Part shown: piece by piece, positions 55,799 to 64,000 of the stretch
How the letters are laid out: each line of letters opens with the position of its first letter
Numbering within the stretch: the stretch's first letter is position 1
Source: Neobacillus jeddahensis
GTDB lineage: Bacteria; Bacillota; Bacilli; Bacillales; Cytobacillaceae
DNA length: 64,000 nucleotides
Assembly: GCF_000612625.1 (NCBI RefSeq)
Contig: NZ_CCAS010000004.1
Location: 94,754-158,753 of the forward strand
Reading direction: 5' to 3'
The notes under the pieces: generated by a model
The model's input: only the letters and a program-made list of their open reading frames with translations
What the model was told of the DNA's origin: nothing
The model's database searches: none
Made by a program: the position numbers and the translations under genes

Positions 55799-56705
55799 AT
55801 TCAACCAATGGAGGATTCAATATTTGTTTGTTCAATTCACGCTCAGATTCTTCTTGATCTTTCCGATACCATTCAAAAAATACTTGCCCTAATACAACGG
55901 AATAAATCACTTCTTGAATAATTTTCATCACGACGCCGCCCAATCGTTGATCTTCAACTAATGACATCGAGCTAAATAACTCTGGGCCACTAATATTCAA
56001 ATTGGCAAACGTAGATGACCCTACACATAAGCTCATAACTTGGCTCCAAACTTTCGGGTCATGGTATGTGGCATAGAGAGAGGTATCTGAAAAAATGATT
56101 AAAGCACAGGCAGGAGTGATTAAAATACCGTTTCCAAAGATATAGGCAACTTTTTTAATTCCACTTAATGGTTGATATTCAGGAAGCGGACTAATTAATG
56201 ACCACCACAAACCGATTGCTAAAACAAATAACAAAATAGAGTAGCCTGCATGGAAATATAGGTTCTGCATAACATGGTCAAAAATTAGTGGAATATGATA
56301 AAAGGAAAAGAAACCGTTAAATAAGATTACTGCAACTATAGGCTTCGTAAAAAACTTAAATGAAGAGTTTATTCCCCGCACATTTAGGAATGCTCTCCAT
56401 AGCCAGGTAGGAATTGATAAAATAAACAACGGCGGAATTAAAAAGACTAAAATTACCATCGTTATCCCGTGAATGTAAAACAATAAATGACCCATTAAAT
56501 CAAGCGGTGAACCTTTAATGGCATACAACAAAATGATAGCTGTTAAAAATAAAGAAGCTTGTTTTACCGTTAATGGCTCACTGTCTTGAAACTTTTCTCT
56601 GAATTTAATCGTGATAAGAAAATAAGCAGCTGTTAGTGCCATTAATAAGAATAAAAAATACGGGCTCCAAAGGGCTTTAAAACCAAAAATATCTATCGTA
56701 AGCAC
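55797..56705 (-). CDS. ctaG: Cytochrome c oxidase assembly factor CtaG
   Basis: A 302-residue polytopic membrane protein of the CtaG_Bac (YtkA-unrelated) family needed for assembly of caa3 oxidase, probably copper delivery. About seven membrane segments; conserved blocks FGFKALWSPYFLF, LLFYIHGITMVIL, YHIPLIFDHVMQN and ISPLPEYQPLSGIKKVAYIF, with several membrane His and Met that could bind copper. Position after ctaF agrees with B. subtilis. Confidence 0.94.
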   Translation of the reverse strand: MLTIDIFGFKALWSPYFLFLLMALTAAYFLITIKFREKFQDSEPLTVKQASLFLTAIILLYAIKGSPLDLMGHLLFYIHGITMVILVFLIPPLFILSIPTWLWRAFLNVRGINSSFKFFTKPIVAVILFNGFFSFYHIPLIFDHVMQNLYFHAGYSILLFVLAIGLWWSLISPLPEYQPLSGIKKVAYIFGNGILITPACALIIFSDTSLYATYHDPKVWSQVMSLCVGSSTFANLNISGPELFSSMSLVEDQRLGGVVMKIIQEVIYSVVLGQVFFEWYRKDQEESERELNKQILNPPLVE

Positions 56706-56802
56706 CTTGATCTCACCTCAATATATAGTAAAAGACTTGTCTTTATTATATCCATAGAATTTTCAGGATGCAAAAAATCGAATTCAAATAATGTTCTATA
56801 GC

Positions 56803-56841
56803 TAAAAAGAAAATCGGCTTACCGCCGATTTTCTTTTTTAC
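56803..56841 (-). terminator. Hairpin between ctaF and ctaG
   Basis: On the minus strand AAAGAAAATCGG, loop, CCGATTTTCTTTTT. A 12-bp stem with T-run in the 138-bp gap; it may reduce ctaG relative to ctaCDEF. Confidence 0.8.
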
Positions 56842-56843
56842 CA

Positions 56844-57179
56844 TTACCACCAAATAATGGTGGAAAATGCCAATATTGCTGTTAATCCAACAAACAATCC
56901 ACTAAATAGGAAAAGTGTTGGCGCTTCATGACCTTTATGACTCATATGCATGAAGTAAAATAACTGAAATACCACTTGAACAGCGGCAAGTAACAGGATA
57001 AAAGGTACTGTAAACCATGCCGTAAATCCTTTCAATGCAACCGAAGCAAATGCTACCAGTGTTAAGAAAATCATTAACGTAAAGGAAATAACTTGATAGC
57101 GCATTTCCTCTGCGCTTTTTTTGCGGCGATATTCTACATCAACTCTTGGGTTCCCTGAGCTTAATGGCTGATTTGTCAT
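56844..57179 (-). CDS. ctaF: Cytochrome c oxidase subunit IVB (CtaF)
   Basis: A small (111 residues) membrane subunit with three segments (about 28-47, 53-74, 87-107). SFTLMIFLTLVAFASVAL and QLFYFMHMSHKGHE are typical of the subunit IV/CtaF family. No redox centre; probably stabilises the CuB site and assembly. It starts 1 bp after ctaE. Confidence 0.93.
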   Translation of the reverse strand: MTNQPLSSGNPRVDVEYRRKKSAEEMRYQVISFTLMIFLTLVAFASVALKGFTAWFTVPFILLLAAVQVVFQLFYFMHMSHKGHEAPTLFLFSGLFVGLTAILAFSTIIWW

Positions 57180-57180
57180 C

Positions 57181-57807
57181 TTATCCCACCATCCCCATTA
57201 AATATACGACTGTAAAGATAAATACCCAAACTACGTCGATAAAGTGCCAATAAAGGCTAGCAACATAGAACTTTGGAGCATTGTAAAGACTAAGTCCCCG
57301 CTTAGAGTTCCTAATCATCAAGGTTAAAATCCAACATAAACCAAAGGCAACGTGGCCACCATGAAAGCCAACAAGTGAGTAAAAAGCTGATCCAAACGCA
57401 CTGCTAGTAAATTTATGACCTTCATGTACATAATGTGAAAATTCATATACCTCAAGACCTAGGAAACCTAAACCTAATAACACGGTAAGTCCTAGCCAAA
57501 GCATCATTTTCTTAAAGGCAAAGTTTTTCATATGATACATTGCATATACACTTGTAATCGAACTAGTTAATAACAACATCGTCGCAACAAATGTTAGTGG
57601 TAACTCAAATAAATCCTTTGCCAAAGGTTGACTTGTATTTGGCACCTTATCTTTTAGAGCAAGATAGGTAGCAAAGAGAGTTGCGAATAGAACAGTCTCT
57701 CCCCCTAAGAATAACCAAAAACCTAAAAATTTATTTTTTGCTTCAAGGGTCGATTTCTCCGGCTCTGCAGGCCATGTTTCATACGTCATTTTTTCTTCAG
57801 CGTGCAT
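57181..57807 (-). CDS. ctaE: Cytochrome c oxidase subunit III
   Basis: A 208-residue subunit with five membrane segments; family motifs LGFWLFLGGETVLFATLFATY, FYSLVGFHGGHVAFGL and SLYWHFIDVVWVFIFTVVYL are present, with the conserved Glu (about 36) and the His-rich GFHGGHV segment. Its ATG overlaps the ctaD stop (TAATG). Confidence 0.97.
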   Translation of the reverse strand: MHAEEKMTYETWPAEPEKSTLEAKNKFLGFWLFLGGETVLFATLFATYLALKDKVPNTSQPLAKDLFELPLTFVATMLLLTSSITSVYAMYHMKNFAFKKMMLWLGLTVLLGLGFLGLEVYEFSHYVHEGHKFTSSAFGSAFYSLVGFHGGHVAFGLCWILTLMIRNSKRGLSLYNAPKFYVASLYWHFIDVVWVFIFTVVYLMGMVG

Positions 57808-59672
57808 TATGCCTTAGCCCCCTTTTCATCCTGTAATTCTTCTTTGTGAATATGGAATCCGTGGTCATCTTTAATCGAACGAACAAACATGGAACCAAAC
57901 GTTACAAGTAAGCCAATAATCAATACAGGTAATGCCCATGCTTCTTTATCCACATGGTACATCGCACCAAAAGCAGCAATGAATAGACCTAGTGCAATCA
58001 TAAATGGGATGAAAGATCCATTTGGCATATGAATATCACCAAGTGGTTCAGCAGGTGTCATCCCTTTTTTACCGTCCATTTTTTCAATCCAGTAAGCATC
58101 TAAACCGCGTACAAGCGGAAGTTGTTTAAAATTATAAAATGGTGGCGGTGATGGAATGGACCACTCAAGCGTTCTTCCATCTTCCCATGGATCATTTCCG
58201 ACTTTAACATTTTTCACTGATGTCATAATAATGTTATAAAGCATAACTAGGACTCCAATGGACATAAATGCTGCACCAATCGAACTTACCATATTCGCAG
58301 TGTCAAACCCTTGTCCTGGAAGGTAAGTGAAGACACGGCGCGGCATTCCCCAAAGACCCAAGAAATGCTGAATAAAGAATGTTAAATGGAAACCAATGAA
58401 GAAGAACCAAAAAGTTACTTTTCCTAATGTTTCACTTAACATTGTGCCAAACATTTTTGGCCACCATAAATGTACCCCTGCAAGGATGCCTAATACAACA
58501 CCACCGACGATAACATAGTGGAAGTGGGCTACCACAAAGTACGTATCATGATACTGATAATCAGCTGCAGCTGTAGCAACCATTACCCCTGTTACCCCAC
58601 CCATTACAAATGATGGAATGAAACCGAAAGCATAATACATTGGTACCGTGAACTTAACGCTCCCGCCCCACATCGTGAATAGCCAGTTGAAAATTTTAAT
58701 ACCCGTTGGTACCCCAATAGCCATTGTCGCTACAGCAAAGATGGCATTAGCTACAGGTCCTAAACCAGTAGTAAACATATGGTGAGCCCATACCATGAAA
58801 CCTAAGAAACCAATTAACACGGTTGCAAACACCATTGATGAATATCCAAATAGACGTTTTCTTGAAAAAATCGAAAAAATTTCCGAGAAAATACCAAAAG
58901 CAGGAAGTATTAAAATATAAACTTCTGGGTGTCCAAAAATCCAGAAGAGATGCTCCCAAATAACGGTATTACCGCCCATAGTTACGTCAAAGAAATTTGC
59001 TCCAAAAAGACGGTCAAACATCATTAATGTTAAGCCAACTGTTAATGGAGGAAAAGCAAATAAAATCAAGGCAGAAGCTACGAATGTTGTCCAAGTAAAT
59101 AACGGCATCCGCATATATGTCATACCAGGTGCACGCATATTAATAATCGTTACAAGGAAGTTAATCCCCCCGATTAAGGTACCAATCCCTGATATTTGTA
59201 ATCCTAATACATAAAAATCAATCCCATGCCCTTTGGAATGAAGTGCAAGTGAGGCATATGACGTCCACCCCGCATCTGGGGCACCACCCAAAAACCATGA
59301 AAGGTTTAGGAAAATTCCACCGAAGAAGAATAACCAAAAACCTAATGCATTTACAAACGGAAAAGCCACATCACGTGCGCCAATTTGTAATGGCATTACC
59401 GCATTCATAAAAGCAAATATCAGCGGCATGGCTGCTAAGAAAATCATCGTTGTTCCGTGCATGGTGATAATTTCATTAAACGCACCCGCACTAACAAAGT
59501 CATTATTTGGTACTGCAAGTTGGATACGGATAAATACTGCTTCAAGTCCGCCTACTAAGAAGAAAAATCCACCTGCAATCAGATATAGGATGGCAATTTT
59601 TTTATGGTCGACTGTTGTTAAAAAGTCCCACACTGTTGCGCCAAATCCTTTTTTTTGAGCAATGGTACTCAC
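57807..59672 (-). CDS. ctaD: Cytochrome c oxidase subunit I (caa3 type)
   Basis: Heme-copper oxidase core carrying heme a, heme a3 and CuB. The 621-residue product has 12-14 membrane segments, the low-spin heme ligand in EIITMHGTTMIF, the CuB His and cross-linked Tyr in FWIFGHPEVYILILP, the two further CuB His in VWAHHMFTTG, and heme a/a3 ligands in YFVVAHFHYVIVGG. The K-channel and D-channel-type segments appear normal. GTG start at 59672 with GGGAGG upstream. Confidence 0.98.
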   Translation of the reverse strand: MSTIAQKKGFGATVWDFLTTVDHKKIAILYLIAGGFFFLVGGLEAVFIRIQLAVPNNDFVSAGAFNEIITMHGTTMIFLAAMPLIFAFMNAVMPLQIGARDVAFPFVNALGFWLFFFGGIFLNLSWFLGGAPDAGWTSYASLALHSKGHGIDFYVLGLQISGIGTLIGGINFLVTIINMRAPGMTYMRMPLFTWTTFVASALILFAFPPLTVGLTLMMFDRLFGANFFDVTMGGNTVIWEHLFWIFGHPEVYILILPAFGIFSEIFSIFSRKRLFGYSSMVFATVLIGFLGFMVWAHHMFTTGLGPVANAIFAVATMAIGVPTGIKIFNWLFTMWGGSVKFTVPMYYAFGFIPSFVMGGVTGVMVATAAADYQYHDTYFVVAHFHYVIVGGVVLGILAGVHLWWPKMFGTMLSETLGKVTFWFFFIGFHLTFFIQHFLGLWGMPRRVFTYLPGQGFDTANMVSSIGAAFMSIGVLVMLYNIIMTSVKNVKVGNDPWEDGRTLEWSIPSPPPFYNFKQLPLVRGLDAYWIEKMDGKKGMTPAEPLGDIHMPNGSFIPFMIALGLFIAAFGAMYHVDKEAWALPVLIIGLLVTFGSMFVRSIKDDHGFHIHKEELQDEKGAKA

Positions 59673-59703
59673 AATTTTACCTCCCTTTCAAACAATTCCC
59701 CTT

Positions 59704-60762
59704 TTATTCCTGAACTTTTAGGCCCATTAAATATTCTGCTACTGCATCTAATTCTTGATCATTCAATTCTTTATACTTACCAGTCATCATATTACCTGGT
59801 TTATACGTTTCAGGATTTTGAATCCAATTTTTCAATTCTTCTTTATTGTGATCTAGAATCCCAGCAACTCGAGATCTGTCACCAAAATTTGTTAAGTTTG
59901 GTGCTAGACGAGCAGTTTCAGGCATTTTGTTTGCTGGTGTTACAGCATGACAGCCAATACAACTTTGATTAAAGATTTCCTGTCCTTGTGCAGCTAAATC
60001 TGTGTCTGCTTTTTGCGGTTCTTTAACATCTTGCATAGCAGTTACCCAGGCATCAAATTTATCCCGACTCATTGCTTTTACTTTGAAGTCCATTAAAGCA
60101 TGTGATGGACCACAAAGTTCTGCACATTTTCCATAAAATAGATTTCCAGCTTCGTTCGAACGTTTATCATCGAATTCTAACCAGAATTTATTAATGTTTT
60201 CTGTATTCGTGTCTAATTTACCGCCAACTGCAGGAATCCAGAAAGAGTGCTTTACATCCATCGATTTAAGATTAAAGTAAACCTTCTCATCAGTTGGAAC
60301 CACTAATTCCTGACTCGTCACAATCTTCTGACCTGGATACTCAAAATCCCACCAATATAAATGTGATCTTACGTTAATAACTAATGCTTTCGAGTCTTTT
60401 TTATCCATTGGTGACACGTCTGCAAGCTTAAATGTTGCAGCAACAGTTGGTACTGCCAAAATTAGAAGTAACAGAATTGGAATTGTTGTCCAAATAATTT
60501 CTAATTTATGGCTTCCTTCAACTTGCTTAGGAATCCTGTCGTCTTTTCTTTTAAAACGAACAAAAATTAATACAAAAATGATCATTACAATTAGGATTAC
60601 TCCCACCATAACATAGGTACTTAATTTCATTAAATCATATTGCATGTCTGCAACTTCACCGGCTGGTGATAACGCTGAAACAAATGGTTTACCACATCCG
60701 GAGAGTACAAGCGCTAATAACGCAAATAACGGAATCAGACGCCATTTTGCAAGCCTTTTCAT
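59704..60762 (-). CDS. ctaC: Cytochrome c oxidase subunit II fused to cytochrome c
   Basis: The 352-residue lipoprotein starts with a signal peptide and lipobox LSGC (Cys23), then two membrane segments (about 50-70 and 92-112). The CuA domain has its ligands in MDVKHSF and CAELCGPSHALM. A C-terminal cytochrome c domain (about 262-352) contains the heme site CIGCH and a methionine ligand candidate (NMMTGKY). Cytochrome c fused to subunit II defines the caa3 class and removes the need for a soluble donor. First gene of ctaCDEFG. Confidence 0.98.
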   Translation of the reverse strand: MKRLAKWRLIPLFALLALVLSGCGKPFVSALSPAGEVADMQYDLMKLSTYVMVGVILIVMIIFVLIFVRFKRKDDRIPKQVEGSHKLEIIWTTIPILLLLILAVPTVAATFKLADVSPMDKKDSKALVINVRSHLYWWDFEYPGQKIVTSQELVVPTDEKVYFNLKSMDVKHSFWIPAVGGKLDTNTENINKFWLEFDDKRSNEAGNLFYGKCAELCGPSHALMDFKVKAMSRDKFDAWVTAMQDVKEPQKADTDLAAQGQEIFNQSCIGCHAVTPANKMPETARLAPNLTNFGDRSRVAGILDHNKEELKNWIQNPETYKPGNMMTGKYKELNDQELDAVAEYLMGLKVQE

Positions 60763-60965
60763 AGCTTAATCAAACCCCTCTTTCACTAATGAATTCTAAA
60801 TGATTTTGTGCGGACAAAGAAGTATGTAGGATGATTCTTCTTCATTAATAAAAATCAGGTCAGTTGCTTTACACAGTAAAACTCATCTGCCCCACTGCCT
60901 AACTTTTATTAAGGAGGCGAAAGGTTATTTTAGCCCCCTCCCGCCTAGAAGAATCGTAAGCAAAA

Positions 60966-61904
60966 CTAAATTAATGTAACTATAACCATGGCTACAAAAA
61001 TAATAGTTAAATATTGCAGAGAATAAACAAACATTAGTTTTGCCCACTTAATGTCATCTTTGATCCTATATCCATAAATCCCTAATACTAGCCAACCGAC
61101 ATTTAAAACGGTTGCTAGAATCAGAAATGGGATTCCTAATTTAGTCAAAAAAAATGGGATTGGCAGCAGTGCAGTTACCCAGACTAAAATGTGTATTTTT
61201 GTTACTTTAAAGCCCTTCACTACTGGGAGCATGGGGACGCCAGCAGCTCTGTATTCATTTACTCTTCTCATTGCTAGAGCATAAAAATGTGGCGGTTGCC
61301 AAACAAACATAAGAACAAACAAGGCCCATGCCATAATATCTAAGTTTGCATCAACTGCTGCCCAACCAATTAATGGTGGAACGGCACCCGAGATACTACC
61401 AATAATTGTATTCGACACTAACTGCCGTTTAGACCAAAGCGTATAGAGGAAAACATAACTAAAAACTCCAAGCAGTCCAATTACTGTTGCAGTCATCGTA
61501 GTAAAGAATAAACACAGTGTTCCCAGACCAATAAGTATAATACCTAAAACTAAGACTTTTGCGGGAACTATTTTCCCTGTTACAGTTGGTCTTGATTTTG
61601 TTCTTTCCATTAGAGGGTCTATATCCCGATCCACATAATTATTGATAGCACATGAACCTGCAATAATTAGCGAAGAACCTGCAACTGTAAAAAATACAAT
61701 ATCTAGATTTCCTAAAAAGCTTATCCCTGAAAAATGAAGGGCTAGCCATAATCCCGTAAATGTTGTAATTAAATTAGAATTTACAATTCCAATTTTGATA
61801 AGAGCCATAAAATCTTTCCAAGCAGTTGTCTTTTCTATCGTTGCATGAAGGCTGGCAGTGCCATTTTCTATGGCAGGATCCCCAAAGCCTTTAGTGTTGG
61901 ACAT
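60966..61904 (-). CDS. ctaB: Protoheme IX farnesyltransferase (heme O synthase)
   Basis: UbiA-family enzyme that attaches a farnesyl group to heme B, giving heme O. The 312-residue product has about nine membrane segments, the Asp-rich prenyl pyrophosphate motif [19 protein letters not shown], the second motif [26 protein letters not shown], and a hydrophilic N-terminus. AGGAGGAGAG precedes the ATG. Acts before CtaA, encoded divergently. Confidence 0.97.
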   Translation of the reverse strand: MSNTKGFGDPAIENGTASLHATIEKTTAWKDFMALIKIGIVNSNLITTFTGLWLALHFSGISFLGNLDIVFFTVAGSSLIIAGSCAINNYVDRDIDPLMERTKSRPTVTGKIVPAKVLVLGIILIGLGTLCLFFTTMTATVIGLLGVFSYVFLYTLWSKRQLVSNTIIGSISGAVPPLIGWAAVDANLDIMAWALFVLMFVWQPPHFYALAMRRVNEYRAAGVPMLPVVKGFKVTKIHILVWVTALLPIPFFLTKLGIPFLILATVLNVGWLVLGIYGYRIKDDIKWAKLMFVYSLQYLTIIFVAMVIVTLI

Positions 61905-62571
61905 AAATCTCTCCTCCTAATCCTTACTAACAAATATTCACTATTCTAGTGTGAACAATACTCACTTAATTTACGTCATCTCTAATAGAAAGCAAAAATA
62001 TTTAAAAGTTCATGAAGATTCTCTTATTACTCGTGACAATGAGCAATCCGAAAATTCAGTTGTAAGTAGTGATTTTTAAAACACTTTCTCTGTATATTAA
62101 ATCACACTTTTTGATGTTTTTGTGAACTTTTTTTGAATAATTTTAAACTAAATTGTGACAACAGCTGAATTCGATTGATTTCTTTCCAATTAACATTTAT
62201 TGCTGTGTAGATAATTGTACTTATTCTCAGTTTTTCATTGAATCAGGTGCTTAAGACATTCATTTCATATTATTTTATTTTATAGCTTCTAAAATAGAAT
62301 CATTCTAAATAACTAGTTTTATCTTTATTTCTAACAGAATTAAACTGAAGTTTCAACTGTTTTCACTATAATAATAGTGAAATATTTATATTATTCATCT
62401 ACCACTATTTAATTAAAAAAGATATCTAAAAAACTATGATGAAATTCTGTTCTTTTTGACCTTAATTCGTTATGATAAATAAGGACTTTCAAATCTAGTT
62501 ACTTTTGCATTCATTATACTGTCAAGTTTATCCAATGACAAATTATTGAACTTTAATAAGAGGTGAATTAT
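61905..62571. other. Long AT-rich regulatory region between ctaB and ctaA
   Basis: No gene is seen in these 667 bp. Features: TTTGTGAAC at 62119-62127, close to the ResD binding pattern (TTTGTGAAT); nearby ATTGTGACAAC (about 62152-62162); TATACT at 62515-62520 as a possible ctaA -10 without a good -35; and many A/T tracts. In B. subtilis the same gap controls ctaA through ResDE. Promoters for either gene are not definable by eye. Confidence 0.55.
62119..62127 (+). promoter_or_regulatory. Candidate ResD binding site
   Basis: TTTGTGAAC, 8 of 9 matches to the ResD pattern TTTGTGAAT, in the ctaA-ctaB intergenic region. The site is about 445 bp upstream of ctaA and 215 bp from ctaB, so it could serve either. 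Confidence 0.4.
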
Positions 62572-63480
62572 TTGCGACGTTCTTTGAAGTGGTTGGCTGT
62601 TGCCACTACAATCGGAATGATATTTATTTTAATTGGTGGTGCCTTAGTCACAAAGACTGATTCTGGAATGGGCTGCGGTAGGTCTTGGCCATTATGCGAA
62701 GGGAAGCTTGTCCCATCAGAAATAACACCAGCATTAGTCATTGAATTGGCACACCGCCTAGTGTCCGGTGTTGGCGGCATCATGGTTCTTGTCCTATCAG
62801 TTTGGTCCTGGAAGGCAATTGGTCATATTAGGGAAACAAAGTTTCTATCCTTACTATCCTTCTTCTTTCTAGTTTTACAAGGATTGATCGGTGCAGCGGC
62901 AGTTATCTGGGGACAATCCAGTTTTGTACTTGCACTTCATTTTGGTATCTCTCTCGTTTCTTTTGCAGCCGTTTTCTTATTAACCATTCTTATTTTTGAA
63001 ATCGATAAGAAGTTTGATGCCGAAAAACTTTACATTGATAAGCGAATGGGGTTTCACATTATGGGGGTGTCGATCTATAGCTACCTTGTAATCTACACAG
63101 GTGCTTTAGTCCGCCATACGAAGGCAAGTCTTGTATGTCGCGATTGGCCATTATGTCTTAATGATGCCCCATCATTACCAACCAACATGTATGAATGGGT
63201 ACAAATGGGCCATCGGGCTGCAGCTGGTCTCATCTTTATCTGGATAGGCTATATTTTTTATTTAACAATTCGTCATTACAAAGAACAAAAGGTCCTTTAT
63301 TGGGGATGGATGATCGCTTTCATCCTTGTTTCTTTACAAGTAATTGCTGGGGCTCTGATTATTTTCAGCAGACTAAATCTATATATCGCTCTCTTACATG
63401 CTTTTTTTATAACTTGTTTGTTCGGGGTATTAAGTTATTTTCTGCTTTTACACTCAAGATCAAAGCGGAATTACAAATAA
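62572..63480 (+). CDS. ctaA: Heme A synthase CtaA
   Basis: Oxidises heme O to heme A. The 302-residue product has eight membrane segments and the two redox cysteine pairs of the Bacillus type: GCGRSWPLC (Cys35/Cys42) and CRDWPLC near residue 190. Heme ligand His residues lie in [29 protein letters not shown] and [11 protein letters not shown] at 62572 is chosen because AGGTG is 6 bases upstream and it makes the cysteine numbers equal to those of B. subtilis; GTG at 62563 is in the ribosome binding site. Confidence 0.97.
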   Translation: MRRSLKWLAVATTIGMIFILIGGALVTKTDSGMGCGRSWPLCEGKLVPSEITPALVIELAHRLVSGVGGIMVLVLSVWSWKAIGHIRETKFLSLLSFFFLVLQGLIGAAAVIWGQSSFVLALHFGISLVSFAAVFLLTILIFEIDKKFDAEKLYIDKRMGFHIMGVSIYSYLVIYTGALVRHTKASLVCRDWPLCLNDAPSLPTNMYEWVQMGHRAAAGLIFIWIGYIFYLTIRHYKEQKVLYWGWMIAFILVSLQVIAGALIIFSRLNLYIALLHAFFITCLFGVLSYFLLLHSRSKRNYK

Positions 63481-63481
63481 A

Positions 63482-63514
63482 GAAGTTGCCGGTGAATCTC
63501 CGGCAACTTTTTTA
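63482..63514. terminator. Bidirectional terminator between ctaA and pycA
   Basis: AAGTTGCCGG, loop TGAATCT, CCGGCAACTTTTTTA between convergent genes. Confidence 0.9.
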
Positions 63515-64000
63515 TTATGATTTCTTCAATTCCAGTAACAGGTCACCTGTCAAAATTGTATCTCCATTTGAAACAAATACCTCTTTAACAATCCCAGAGA
63601 ACGGGGCCTGAACAGTAGTTTCCATTTTCATTGCTTCCGTAATCATTAAATGATCACCACGTTCAACCTTCTCCCCTTTTTCTACTATTACTTTAATGAC
63701 TGTTCCTGGCATAGAGGCAGAGATGTGTTGCTCATTTTTCAAATCTGCTTTCAGCCTTGTTACAATGGTTGATTTGATACTTTCATCTTTTATTAATACC
63801 TCACGGGGTTGTCCATTAAGCTCAAAGTAGACGATCCTTGTGCCGTCAGCTTGTGGTTGGCCTATTGATACGAGCTTTACTATTAGTGTTTTTCCTTTTT
63901 CAATTTCAACTTCTATTTCTTCTCCAAGCCTCATTCCATATAAAAATGTCGGTGTATCGAGCATCGAAATATCGCCAAATTGTTCGACCGTCTTCATATA
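63515..64000 (-). CDS. pycA: Pyruvate carboxylase, C-terminal end (5' part outside window)
   Basis: The frame is open to the right edge, so only the last 161 residues are seen. The segment YGMRLGEEIEVEIEKGKTLIVKLVSIG is the pyruvate carboxylase allosteric/tetramerisation region, and the C-terminal biotin carrier domain holds EAMKMETT with the biotinylated lysine 35-40 residues before the end. The methionine at 63997 is internal. Role: anaplerotic carboxylation of pyruvate to oxaloacetate. pycA next to ctaA matches B. subtilis. Confidence 0.95.
   Translation of the reverse strand, partial: YMKTVEQFGDISMLDTPTFLYGMRLGEEIEVEIEKGKTLIVKLVSIGQPQADGTRIVYFELNGQPREVLIKDESIKSTIVTRLKADLKNEQHISASMPGTVIKVIVEKGEKVERGDHLMITEAMKMETTVQAPFSGIVKEVFVSNGDTILTGDLLLELKKS

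Noticed and set aside
60905..60948. Possible terminator after ctaC leader (AGGCG...CGCCT)
   Set aside because: Stem needs G-U pairs and has no T-run on the minus strand; could be a leader structure of ctaC or the end of ctaB, not assigned.

Overview
The window is a stretch of a low-GC Gram-positive, endospore-forming Bacillaceae chromosome (Bacillus/Neobacillus-like). The evidence is near-complete conservation of the Bacillus subtilis order from ctaA to pyrP, sporulation genes (spoIIGA-sigE-sigG, spoVD, spoVE, ylbJ, rsfA), a MurE with the DNPR motif typical of meso-diaminopimelate enzymes, bacillithiol synthesis (bshC), and a caa3-type oxidase with cytochrome c fused to subunit II. Most genes lie on the minus strand, so the biological order runs from high to low coordinates. 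No tRNA, rRNA, CRISPR, insertion sequence or prophage was seen.

Right end (64000 to about 54000): the 3' end of pyruvate carboxylase, divergent heme genes ctaA(+) and ctaB(-) around a 667-bp AT-rich region, the oxidase operon ctaCDEFG, ctaM (DUF420), yugN(+), and ylbB/ylbC. Next (54000-39900) comes the ylb block: two small plus-strand genes, ylbD, ylbE, a lipoprotein, ylbF, ylbG, an uncharacterised plus-strand gene, a structured RNA locus, rsmD-coaD, ylbJ(+), ylbK-ylbL, tmcAL(+), yceD-rpmF, an enoyl-CoA hydratase family gene, rsfA and ylbP(+).

At 39700-36500 a three-gene biotin-dependent carboxylase cassette (biotin carboxylase, biotin carrier, carboxyltransferase) sits between ylbP and panE. 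Then panE, a DUF3397 membrane gene and bshC lead into the division and cell wall (dcw) cluster: mraZ, rsmH, ftsL, pbpB, spoVD, murE, a stand-alone Mur-ligase N-terminal-like ORF, mraY, murD, spoVE, murG, murB, divIB, ylxW, ylxX, sbp, ftsA, ftsZ. The cluster makes UDP-muramyl peptide and lipid II precursors, contains the septal and spore-cortex transpeptidases and SEDS polymerase, and ends in the Z-ring genes.

Downstream are the sporulation sigma operon spoIIGA-sigE and sigG, then ylmC, ylmD-ylmE-sepF-ylmG-ylmH-divIVA, a T-box controlled ileS, ylyA, lspA-rluD, and pyrR-pyrP with two PyrR attenuators.

I found no obviously new multi-gene system. The most notable items are the orphan Mur-ligase N-domain in the ancestral murF slot between murE and mraY, a structured plus-strand RNA between rsmD and its upstream neighbour, a spoIIG-type promoter with a 22-bp spacer, a hairpin that occludes the sigG ribosome binding site, a three-repeat MraZ box, a divIB/ylxW overlap that encodes an acidic tail and a basic head in two frames, and several small uncharacterised genes in the ylb region.
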